The translations under genes were made by a program, and so were the position numbers. Shown piece by piece: positions 44,361 through 53,699 of a stretch of DNA of 64,000 nt. How positions within the stretch are numbered: the first letter of the stretch is position 1; each line of letters starts with the position of its first letter. The DNA comes from Durusdinium trenchii (taxonomy: Eukaryota; Sar; Dinophyceae; Suessiales; Symbiodiniaceae): positions 1,131,536 to 1,195,535 of the forward strand of contig CAXAMN010001225.1 of the NCBI GenBank assembly GCA_963970005.1, given 5' to 3'. The notes beneath the pieces are model-generated. The model was given only the letters and a program-made list of their open reading frames with translations. It made no database searches and was not told the DNA's origin.

Positions 44361-45775
44361 TTACCCTTCATCCTCCAAGCTGAAGCTCAGGTTCGCATAA
44401 TGAGCTTTCAGCTCGGTCTCGTTCAGCCGCCCCTCCGGCAGGGACCATCGGCCCGGCCGGGGATCAAAGGCCAGGAGTGACAAAGCAGCATTGACCTCGG
44501 GGCGACTCGACGGAAGCTCCGGACCTTCCAACATCCACTCGCCCACTCCTTCGGGCCACGGCACTCGTGCAGGCGCCCCGGTGAGTCTGAAGCTCGCCTT
44601 GTCCACAGACAGGGCCTGCCGACATGCCCCTCGTTCCGGGGCATCCGAGTCTCCTGCGCCACCAAAGCAGGGAATCTCTGAGAAGACCTGAAGAGACCCA
44701 CTTAGGACTTAGGACCACGCGCAGCCCTCCCGGGCCGAATCCCTCTCCTGCACCCCCCTCGACGCGTGCAGCCCTTCGGCAAAAGAACCGGATCGTCGGC
44801 CCCTCAATGGTCACCTTCACAGTTCGCGCACCACAGCTGGAGGGGCCAACCACACGGACATCGCGGAAGGTGCGATAGCCCCCTACCTCGCCAGGGAGAG
44901 CGGCCTCCCGTGGCAACAACTTCGGCTTCCCAAGGTCGAAGCTCTCAATCATCGAGTTCTGCAAGGCATCCAACGAGTCCACGGGCGCCCGCCAGCGTCG
45001 CCCTGAGACACCTCCCTCCGCCACACCAAATCGCATAGGCCCCACATCGAAGGGGCCCAAGCGCAGGGAGAGCATCCGCCGCGTGAGGTCGACGATGCTG
45101 CGCGGCAGCACATTCCGGGCCGAGGGGGGCCCATAATCCAGCGGCAAGAACATCTTCAGGGACCGGATCAGCGACCAATCGGCACGCTCCTTGTGGGCGC
45201 GGGCGGAGTAGAGCTGGCTGTGGTAGTGGGGCCGGTCCTCCAGTTCATCCTCGGAGCCGCGGCGGCCATAGTAGCGGAAGCCATCGGGGAAGTGGGGCTC
45301 AGCCAACGCCCAGCCAGGCAAAAGCACCACTTCGCAGCTGTCATCAGTCGGTGGAGTCACCCGTGAGCGGACGTAAGTCTTGAACAGTCTGGTCACAATA
45401 GGGTCCAATGCCTGAATTGCACCCGTCTGCGCGTAGCTAGCAATCCAGAGTTGCATGGCCTGCTTTCCGAAGTCACAGCCTTTGGGGAGAGACCGTGGAG
45501 CTGCATAGGAGGCAATCACCTAAGCCACAGGCGACATCAAACAGCCAAGCAAAACCATTGCTCCTCTCCACTCCATTTCAACTTACCAGAAGCTGCAGGC
45601 CCTTGGATCGGGGTGAATTACTCATTCCAAGTATAAAACCCATCCAGCATTCATCGCCATGGTGCCGTGGTGAGGCTGTCGCCGCGATCGGTGTGCGAAC
45701 GAGGCGTCCAAGACTTGTCAAAGTCCTCCTCTTCAAGGACGTCCGGAGGAGGAGCCACGTCTGCAGCGCGTTTCA
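44361..45775 (-). CDS. well-supported gene of unknown function, three exons seen
   Basis: Exon about 45775..45587 encodes LGRLVRTPIAATASP and ECWMGFILGMSNSPRSKGLQ and ends at a good CTG/GTAAGT donor. A 67-base intron is followed by exon 45519..about 44714: IASYAAPRSLPKGCDFGKQA, LWIASYAQTG, PGWALAEPHFPDGFRYYGRR, RSIVDLTRRMLSLRLGPFDV, RTFRDVRVVGPSS and TIEGPTIRFFCRRAARVEG. The last exon starts near 44677-44675 after CTTCTCAG (IPCFGGAGDSDAPERG) and runs through GVGEWMLEGPELPSSRPEV to LSFSLEDEG and TAA at 44361. The last intron would be only about 40 bases, so its exact edges are uncertain. Nearly all codons end in G or C. About 470 residues are visible, with no membrane span or family I can name. 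The 5' end is probably further upstream. Confidence 0.68.
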
Positions 45776-46117
45776 CCAACCACGTGGACGTGGAGGGAGG
45801 GATTAAGAGATGATCTGACTTCTGAAACCAAAAAAATCGCCGAGAAGTGGGGAACTTGTGTCGGGATTGCTCCTGTAATCTCCACGCCGGAGACAAAAGC
45901 AAAAGGGAAGCCTGAACAGCTAAATGTCGAAACTGAAAACTCTGCACAAATACCTAAACCTAAGTGCGCAAACATGCACCTAAAAACTGCCGGAAGGTCC
46001 AGCCATGTTTCCACTTGGATCCAGGCCTACCTCTATAGGTATATGGACGAGTATATACATACATCCTCTTGGAACAAGCATTGGGACATCTTTCTGTTGA
46101 AGACTTGTAAATGACTA

Positions 46118-46669
46118 TTGAATGGCACGGAACACCTATCTCTTGGGTTTAAGGGAGTGGTCCCGTGCGGCTGTGGACACACGCAAGCGAAGGGACCCAT
46201 CGTGAAAAACTGTGAGATTTCTGAAATCAGCCTGTCCCATGCCCCCTGCCAGATTTGTCGGGTTCGCCCCGGTAGGGGTTGTAAACTTTCTGATCTTCCC
46301 TCAGCCCTCATCTATTCTAGCGATCTTTGCATATGGAAACTCCTTGAAATAGACCCTTCAACCCCTCCTGGCTCCAAGGTCCTCTCCAGGAAGACAGCTG
46401 CACGTGTCAAGGACAAGGGTGCCGGGAGCCACGAATCGAAGGCATTCCTCAGGCGGAAAACGCCCAGAGAAGCACCAGACTGGGATGCCCCCGGTTCCTT
46501 TCACCGCCCTGTGCGCCGGAGAATGCACTTCCACTCCGGGGGGATCTATGGAGGTCTGCCCCTAAGGAACGTAGACGATAGAACATGGATGCACCACGCA
46601 CACTGCATCAGCTCCCATTTGGCCAGCCTCTTCGGCGACGGTCCTTTTCGAGTGAGCTCATGTATATAA
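46118..46669 (+). CDS. 183-codon open frame, doubtful
   Basis: This is a long plus-strand frame without an ATG at its start. It has a Cys-rich beginning (VPCGCGHTQAKGP, HAPCQICRVRPGRGC) and a basic middle (FLRRKTPREAPDW). Third-position bias is weak and the strand is opposite to the surrounding genes. It could be an exon-like relic or chance. Confidence 0.18.
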   Translation: MNGTEHLSLGFKGVVPCGCGHTQAKGPIVKNCEISEISLSHAPCQICRVRPGRGCKLSDLPSALIYSSDLCIWKLLEIDPSTPPGSKVLSRKTAARVKDKGAGSHESKAFLRRKTPREAPDWDAPGSFHRPVRRRMHFHSGGIYGGLPLRNVDDRTWMHHAHCISSHLASLFGDGPFRVSSCI

Positions 46670-46935
46670 CAGACAAAAAGCTCCCCACGTCTACACCCTC
46701 AATTCAAAGAACATTTAAAAAAATACATTTGGCGGATGCTGGGAACACTCCCCCCACATGTGCGTTCTTTCCTGCAGGTTGCCAACCTTCCTCCACACTC
46801 CGACTCCGACTCCCAGTTTCTTGCTAAGCATCAGCAAAAGCATGTCCATGCTGAGGCTGACCTTCAAACTGCCACAAGCCCCCCAGATCCCCTTGCAACA
46901 CAAAAATGCCACAAAAGGCTTGTCATTTGTGAGGC

Positions 46936-47625
46936 TCTATTTAGTAACAAGAAGCTACTAGTAACAAGAGCATAGCTACTAGCAACAAGGGCATCGCTAG
47001 TAGAAACAAGGGCATACCTACTAATAACAAGGGCATCGCTACTAGTAACACGAGCATTCCTACTAGTAACAAGGGCATCGCTACCAGTAACAAGGGCATC
47101 GCTACTAACAACAAGGGCACTACTACTAGTAGTAACAAAGACATTACTACAGTAACACTGGTAACAAGGGCTTTGCTACAAGTAACAAGGGCATCCCTAC
47201 TAGTAACAAGGGCATTACTACTAGTAACAAGGGCATCGCTAGTAGTCACAAGGGCATTACTAGTAACAAGGGCATCGCTACTAGTACAAGGGCATCGCTG
47301 CTAGTAACAAGGGCATGACTACTAGTAACTAGTAACCAGGGCATCGCTACTTACTAGTAACAAGGTGTGGGCATCGCTACTAGTAGCAAGGCCTAGTAAC
47401 AAGGGCATCGCATCGCTACTAGTATCAAGGGCATCTCTTCTAGAACCAAGGGCATCGCTACTAGTTACAAGGGCACTACTACTAATAACAAGGGCATTGC
47501 TACTGATAGCGATGGCATTACTACTAGTAAGAAGGGCATTGCTACTAGTCACAAGGGCATGGCTACTAGTAACAAGGGCATCGCTGATAGTACCGAGGGC
47601 ATCGCTACCAGTAGCAAGAAGCTAA
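46936..47625. repeat. 21-base minisatellite array
   Basis: About thirty imperfect copies of ACTAGTAACAAGGGCATCGC plus T run in tandem. Variants include AACAAGGGCATTACT and ACCAGTAACAAGG. Since 21 is divisible by three, every frame stays open and reads as repeats like LLVAMPLLLVAMP or ARASLLVTRA; these are not genes. Related short stretches occur near 6.8, 21.6, 24.7 and 35.8 kb. Confidence 0.95.
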
Positions 47626-47629
47626 GGTA

Positions 47630-49890
47630 CTTGTACAACATACAGTTGATCAGGGTCTGGCTACAAGCTTCGCAAGTCATGTGCTACATGACGACCTCCG
47701 TGGGTGAGATGGGGCAATGACATTTGGATCACATGCTGAGCAACTGAGCTTTTATGCGTTTTGAGGGGAAAGAATCCACCTGAATTTCTGGACCTACTTA
47801 TCTATTTCTATCTTCCTCAACACTACCTTCTTCGAAAATCAAAGATCTTGGCCACTCACCTACTGATCTTCACTAGACGTGTTCAACCTACCCCTCTCTT
47901 TGCTTCTTCATCTGCCCAGGCACGCCGCCAAAGAGCAGCTGCAAAGCCAGCAACCCCGCATTGACCTGAGTCACCCATCGATGGCTGTTCTGAACATATG
48001 TGATTCACTTGACTCAGGAACGGTGGGGTTTTCTAGGGTCTTCTGCCTTTGTAGTCCACGAGGAGGCGCACCACGTGTAGATGACCCATGCTGTCTCGAC
48101 AAGTGTCGAGCTTCAAGTACCCTTCAACCATCAAGTCCAATGATCAACAAGGGGAAGGTTGAATATATATATATATATATATACGCTTCCGGCTTGTCGG
48201 TCATATAGAACTCCTCACTCCTAAATCATAACAATGATTTGCACAAGTACGGGAGCACTTTCCAAAGATCTGGGGAGATGTCTTCTCTTGGCTGTCTCAA
48301 GATCAGGGAGGCCCAAAACCGACAGAGATGCAAAGTAGCTGAAAAGCGCGCTGGTTTCCACCCTATTGACGGATCACATCTCCAAGCGGCTGAGAAGGCC
48401 AAACCTTGCCCTGGCTCGACCCCCACGCGCCCCAGCAGCTCCTGTAGTGCGTGGTCTGAAAGGCCATACCTGGTGAGACGGATGCCGGACCAAGGGAAAA
48501 AGCCCACGAAGAGAAACAAACCGGCAGTGGTTCGGCTGTTGGTGGGCTCAAAAAGGAGCCCATTTGGGCACCTTCTTTCGGCCAAAGAGATCCGGTTGCC
48601 CGCGCTTGGGCTTCCCCGACCAGCGACGGTGTGAAGTCTTCGGCCGTTTCCCGCGGGCGGAGAAAGGCACCTCTCCATGGGTGAGACGACCCGATAGACC
48701 AACGTCATCACCAAGTCGATTCTCAAGGGGAAGAGAACCACGCAGTAACCATCCTTCCAATACGGATCCTGAGTTGGCCGTACCAAACCACCCACTCCAA
48801 CATCTTCTAAGCTTGCGATGTGAGACTGAGATCTTGTGATCTTGCTGTCTGCAACTCTGGTTGCCCAGAGACTTCTCTTAAGTCCACAAATCGTGGCCAA
48901 GGTGCCAGGATATGTCCAACCTCAGCCTGCACCCCCACCAACAGCAGAACCACTCTGGCTGACCTCAGACAACAGTCCAATCCAGTCCACTTGAAAGGTG
49001 GGTCCTTCCCGTGTCAACATGTTGCACTCCCCCAAGCTCTGAACAAATCAGACTCAGGACCCTCGATGTGCAACTGCAGTTATGCTACAATGTCTCCAAC
49101 AGGTGCAAGATCCCCTCGCTGCTGTCTTCTATCTTAGCTGTTGAGGAACGGGTGGTGGAACAAGACGGCATCAATGGCAGACAGCTCCAAGGCCGACAAG
49201 CCTCGGATGGGGAATTCACGACCGGTTGGACTCGGAGTCCAATCATAAGTCAGATCATTTGAGATCATGTCTGTGCGACCTTTCATCAGCAATCGCCAGG
49301 GAGAGGTATTCTTGTCCTAAGAAGGGCCACTTCGTTCTGGATCTGGGTCGGTTTTTGACCGTCCGTCGTTCCAACCGTCTCTGACATTTCAGCCACTTCC
49401 GCTGTTTCGGCCGAATATGAGGCGAAAATTGCTGAAACGGCTGAGTTTGAAACACAAACGATTTGCGGTCGCAATGGAATCCTTGGCTTCAGCGCCGTCC
49501 AACGCCCTCTGTCTTCAAACTCCTTCTGCCATTGCCTATGATGTCCCAGGCTCACCAAAAGACACAAAGGATTGCCAAAAGGGCAAGTGGCTCTGTGGGC
49601 CTTGCGAAGTGCGCACCAAGAAGAAGTTCAGGCCGTCCTCTCTGCAAAGCTCAGCTCCCCTGCGGCACAGGTGTCAGGGATGATGTCGAAGCGGTCACAG
49701 GTGTCAGCTCAAAAGCACTTTCTGCATCAAGCTTGTCACATTTTATGATACCTGATTAAGATAAATGATGCATCAAGTTTAATGATGTCTTTCTTTTGTC
49801 TGAGTTTGTCTGTCCATTGATTCATCCCATCTCTCCCGGCTCTTGGTTTCTTGCGCCGTCCAAGTGACCCGCTCTGGGCTCTTGCTCGTG
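47630..49890. other. sparse interval with one possible minus-strand exon
   Basis: Minus-strand sequence from about 48600 to 48226 stays open and contains NSRTTAGLFLFVGFFPWSG and DHALQELLGRVGVEPGQGLA, ending CKSLL at a stop. A GTATGG donor-like site lies inside it. It may be one or two exons of an unrecognised gene (confidence about 0.3). A 20-base TA tract sits at 48164-48183. The rest shows nothing I can support. Confidence 0.35.
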
Positions 49891-49895
49891 CGTCA

Positions 49896-50156
49896 TCAAA
49901 CAGCGACTGCAAAGACCAGCTGAGTGGAATCCTTCAGTTCGAGGTCGCAAACACCGGGATTGTATAGGTAGTCGCTACAAATCCAGTGGCAGGTCCCCGC
50001 ACTATGGCCACTGTCGCGCAGTGAAACCGATGCACGTGGTGCGAAAAGAGGTCGGTGCAGTCCAGCAGTCGCAGTCCCATTTAGATCAGTCCTGTCTTGT
50101 GCAGCTGCCAGCACCCGCACGAAAAGCAGCAGGCGTGCCAGGTACAGCATGCACAT
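49896..50156 (-). CDS. small secreted protein or first exon with signal peptide
   Basis: The ATG at 50156 opens MCMLYLARLLLFVRVLAAAQ, a clear signal peptide with likely cleavage after AAA. A Ser/Thr/Arg-containing stretch and CHWICSDYLYNPGVCDLELK follow, ending at a TGA after 86 residues. Three Cys within 16 residues suggest an extracellular disulphide-bonded fold. A GTCTTTG donor-like site just before the stop (CTG/GTCTTT) means it could instead be the first exon of a longer protein. Codon bias is moderate to good. No family is recognised. Confidence 0.5.
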   Translation of the reverse strand: MCMLYLARLLLFVRVLAAAQDRTDLNGTATAGLHRPLFAPRASVSLRDSGHSAGTCHWICSDYLYNPGVCDLELKDSTQLVFAVAV

Positions 50157-50463
50157 GAATAGTTTCCAAAGACTTGAATTAGCTTGGAGGCCATCGCTAT
50201 TAGGTTGGAGGCCATCGCTATTGAGCCGCTATTGGCTGGAGGCTGGAGGAAAGCATTTCTGAAAAATTGAAATGGCCTGTCCCCTAGTCCCAGGGATGCA
50301 CTTGGAGAGATGGTTGGTTACTGTGTGAAGCTGGAACCATGTGAGGCCGTCGGCAGGTCCGGTGAAGCACTGATCTCTGTAATGCAAGGGACTGCAACAA
50401 ATAAGCCACAAACATCAAATTATTGAGCGCTGAAGTCTTTACTCAAGCAGGCACCGCTGAGAC

Positions 50464-50553
50464 CTCTGAGGGCGCGACATTCAGCGGGTACCCAAAAGCG
50501 AGCACAAAGAAAACGATCTTGGCGTGCCTCAATGATCGAGAGAAGGCCCTCAT
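50464..50553 (-). CDS. first exon with signal peptide, unrecognised gene
   Basis: The ATG at 50553 opens MRAFSRSLRHAKIVFFVLAF, a basic N-region followed by a hydrophobic core, then GYPLNVAPSE at a GAG/GTCTCA donor (30 codons, phase 0). Downstream, about 50404..50229 encodes CSPLHYRDQCFTGPADGLTW and HLSKCIPGTRGQAISIFQKC, which looks like a Cys-rich extracellular exon, but its frame does not join in phase through the sites I see. An alternative frame over the same bases (KGGTLLSSEQAGVCPQGDL and onward to a stop at 50420) is also open, so the choice of frame is not certain. Confidence 0.33.
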
Positions 50554-50786
50554 TGTGAAGATCTCCTTGTGGGCAAACCCCTGCTTGCTCTGACGACAGC
50601 AATGTACCACCCTTCGCCAACAATCCCATGTTGATTTATGCGTTGAAAACTGGCAAACGTTGTTCTTTTTGCACCACCGACCTCCACATCAGTGGTGCGT
50701 CGCACGTGTGAGTGGTGCACCTGATCCCCTACCAACCTACTACTACCAACCTACTACCAACCTACCAAAACATCTTGGCTCCTCAC

Positions 50787-51039
50787 GAGACTCTTTGGAA
50801 TTCAAAGGCCCGGCTGCGCTGAGTGGGCCCTGGCCAAAGAGGTTTCCAGCAAAGTCAAGACATTCCATTGTGGCACCCTCTCCCTGACACTGAAGAGGAA
50901 AATTGTCCGTCTTGTTGAGCAAGTTGGCCAATTCCACTGCCATCATTGTCAAACAAGATGGACCGTCAAATACTTGAATGCCAGAATGCGGCCGGTTAAG
51001 TCCACGGAGAGCAACATAGACCCCTAAAACGACACCCAC
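50787..51039 (-). CDS. single exon, unrecognised
   Basis: The exon encodes GVYVALRGLNRPHSGIQVFD, SCLTMMAVELANLLNKTDNF and ECLDFAGNLFGQGPLSAAG, ending AATTCCAAAGAGTCTC at a GTGAGG donor. A second acceptor-like site (CTTCAG near 50894) lies inside the frame. Bias is moderate. It may belong with the exons at 50.2-50.55 kb. Confidence 0.38.
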
Positions 51040-51116
51040 AGGATCCCAAAGGGATCCTTTTTTGAAATGACACTGTCAAAGGTTACTTTACACTTTCAAA
51101 GGTTAGATACCTCAAA

Positions 51117-51449
51117 TTGCCCTTGGTGGGGCCAGCAGGCCGCCTCGGCTTCTGCGTTCTTCACAGAAGTTCTCCTCACAAACAGCATGTGGGCCATCCC
51201 GAGGTGCAGATCAAGAGAGTGATTGAAACTGCCTTACAACTGCCAGCTGATCCAGCCAATCTCGATCGCTATGGGGAGCAGGACGAGGTTTACTGCAAAG
51301 ACCTCAAAGATATTCTTTCACACCTAATAAGGAAGAATGATGTTGTCTATGGTCGCCAATGCCCCACAGCCGAACAGCCGCGGCTCCAGAGGCGGGCTGG
51401 CGCGGATCAAAGGCACGGCAGCAACCCGGTGGCAGTAGAATTTCTTTAG
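51117..51449 (+). CDS. plus-strand exon-like frame
   Basis: From a CAAACAG acceptor-like site near 51182 the plus strand encodes HVGHPEVQIKRVIETALQLP, NLDRYGEQDEVYCKDLKDIL, SHLIRKNDVVYG and an Arg/Gln-rich tail, ending at a stop at 51449. It reads like a helical, charged protein segment. It is on the strand opposite to every convincing gene of the block, which lowers my confidence. It could be a displaced gene fragment. Confidence 0.33.
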   Translation: MPLVGPAGRLGFCVLHRSSPHKQHVGHPEVQIKRVIETALQLPADPANLDRYGEQDEVYCKDLKDILSHLIRKNDVVYGRQCPTAEQPRLQRRAGADQRHGSNPVAVEFL

Positions 51450-51916
51450 GCCCTGGCCACTCAAGATTCAGTGGGCATGTTTATGAGCGATCTGACTCAA
51501 AATCTAAAGCTCCCTAACCCCTCTGATTCAATGTGTTTCTTTTGCTATTCCGGTCTATTATTTCAGACAAGTCCCACGAGTTCTCCCCCCATCCACAAGA
51601 AGTCGTGTCGAGCACGAGCAGCAACCATCGTGTACATCTTTTCCAGCTGCTACGACCGATTCTTGCCTCATGACGCAGCAGTTGTCCTCTGCGTGGCAAC
51701 TTTGTACACCTTCTGCGACCACAACCTCTCACTCCACCATTTCGCTCTTGACCATCATGGACTGTTTGTCAAAAATGATGTCGAAGCTCTCTCCAGCGGT
51801 ACCTGCCACGACAAGTCATTGGCGGTGGCTGCGAGAAACGTCTTGAAACGGCACAGACATCGGTCGCGCCTTCCACTGCCCAGTTTCGGCCGTGGCCTGG
51901 GTGGAGGCTACTTACA

Positions 51917-51918
<2 letters not shown>

Positions 51919-51971
<53 letters not shown>

Positions 51972-52137
51972 CTTCCTTCGGTCTCTCTCTCTCTCTCTCT
52001 CTCTGTCTGTCTGTCTGTCCGTCGGTCTGTCCGTCTGTCTGTCTGTCTGTCCGTCTGTCCGTCTGTCTGTCCGTCTATCTATCTATATATCTATCTATCT
52101 ATCTATCTATCTATCTCTCTCTCTCTCTCTCTCGCGC
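51919..52137. repeat. compound tetranucleotide microsatellite
   Basis: About 220 bases change stepwise: CTCT, then CTAT, CTTT, CCTT, CTCT, CTGT, CGTC/TGTC, CTAT and back to CTCTCGCGCGCG. Each block has two to nine units. Frames across it read Leu/Ser repeats. Confidence 0.97.
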
Positions 52138-52469
52138 GCGCTGGATAAACAAGGAAACTAACTACTCTTGCGTGTTCGCTACCCTTGCCCACGTGTGCCC
52201 TGCAGCTATTGGGTTCCGTCTCTGAAGCGGATCAGGTGTTTCCAGACCAAGTTCAATGTGGCAACTGACCAAACAAATGCGTGGCGTGGCAAGGCAAAAT
52301 ATGAACCCTCGAAAGCATCGTGCCTCCTTAGGTCAAAAGATTTATGTGGTTAATTCATTCTCTTGAAACAGTTTAGCATGTGTGACAACTTAGTTCCAAC
52401 AATCCGCCCATGCAAAGCAACATGACCCAGCCAAAACACCAGGCAAGCTACCCTTTTTTTTGGAGCCCA

Positions 52470-53692
52470 AGGCCGCTTTGGATCCGGCACCGCCAGGCTT
52501 CAGGACCACTACTTCCTGGCGAGGTAGCAAAGTCGAAGGCAAAGGACTACAGCATTGTGAGTTGAATTGATACCTTGTGCCTTCCAGCCTCCGAATTCCA
52601 AGCGGAAACTCACATCTATTCAGCTGTTCTCTGTCTCTCTCTCTCTCTCTTGCAAAAAGTTGCTTTGATCATCTTTCCTATGCTGCCGAAAGCACAACTA
52701 CACACAAACCCCCAGGCGCTCCTCTTTGTCACCACCGGCTGGGTAAAAGCGAAGGTCCCAACTCTGATTCCCCACAATTTGGAACTCTTCTCGGACGTCG
52801 CCTCCCTTGCCCTTGGCAGCGTCTGAACGCAAAGTTACTCGATGTCCTCAGCCAGCCGTCCCTTGCCAACCACCAGGTGGATGGGTTTTGGGATGGTGTC
52901 AATTCTCGATGTTAAAGTCATGCTGGTTGAGTTTGAAGGACTGCAGTCATGCGATGTTGCACGAAATTACTTCCTGCAAATCCGTGCGCCAGCTAGAACC
53001 CAGGGACTTTGCTGAGGATGCACCCCCGCCGGAGAAATTTCTGGTTTCCTCCGCTTTTGTACGAATATGTAGCCAAGGATCTTAAGGCATCATCACCTTT
53101 CATCGCTGCCTTGTGAATGTTCCACTTCTCCCAGGAGCCAACAATATGATGAGACTGCACCTCACCTAAAGGGGACACCAGTTGATCTTGCCATTTCAAC
53201 TCGGAAGACTAGCTTCGGACCATCACCATCCTATATACCTGGACTGTGTCGCTACATAAATGATGCTGCTTGCGCCCTGATGAGGTTTACAACTTCCCAA
53301 TGGCTCATGAGTTGGTCACCGGCACTTCCTGCCTGCACCTGTACCTGAACTTTCTCCTTCTGGAGGTTCGGCCACTTGCCTGCGGCAGCGTTCAAACCTC
53401 CATCCCAAACTGGTTAACGTTAGCACCCCCAACCTTCCCAAAAGGAATAGTTCAAAAGCCCAACGCATGCGTTTAACTTTTTGGACACGCTTGCCAAGGA
53501 GCACATTGGATGCCCGATCCTTATTCTTCTTGGCATCCCACTCAGGCAGATAGCTCACAGACATCCCAGGCGATAGCTGGACGCCCTCCGCCACACTCGT
53601 CCGGTGGACGAAGACATCCTCGCCACCTTCGGACGGGGCGATGAAGCCGAAGCCCTTCTGCTCGTTCCAGACCCTCAGGGCAGGAAACTGGC
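52470..53692 (-). CDS. cold-shock-domain exon followed by VGSW-type domain exons
   Basis: The exon starting at 53692 after CCACCAG holds a cold-shock domain: RVWNEQKGFGFIAPSEGG contains RNP-1 (KGFGFI), then EDVFVHRTSV contains RNP-2 (DVFVH), and SYLPEWDAKKNKDRASNV closes the barrel. This single-stranded nucleic-acid-binding fold is unusually common in dinoflagellates. The frame stays open to 53316, with a likely donor (TCAG/GTACAG near 53330). Downstream on the same strand, about 53160..53000 encodes HHIVGSWEKWNIHKAAM, and exon 52822..52710 encodes EEFQIVGNQSWDLRFYP. Together these form the VGSW..W ... FQI domain seen repeatedly in dinoflagellate proteins, which resembles a carbohydrate-binding module. 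A later piece near 52520 (EVVVLKPGGAGSKAALGSK) may be the tail. Whether the cold-shock and VGSW exons form one protein is inferred from order and strand only. Confidence 0.68.
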
Positions 53693-53699
53693 CTGGTGG

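Noticed and set aside
46941-47625. Leu/Val/Ala-rich frames on both strands of the 47-kb region, which look like membrane helices
   Set aside because: They are by-products of a 21-base tandem repeat divisible by three.
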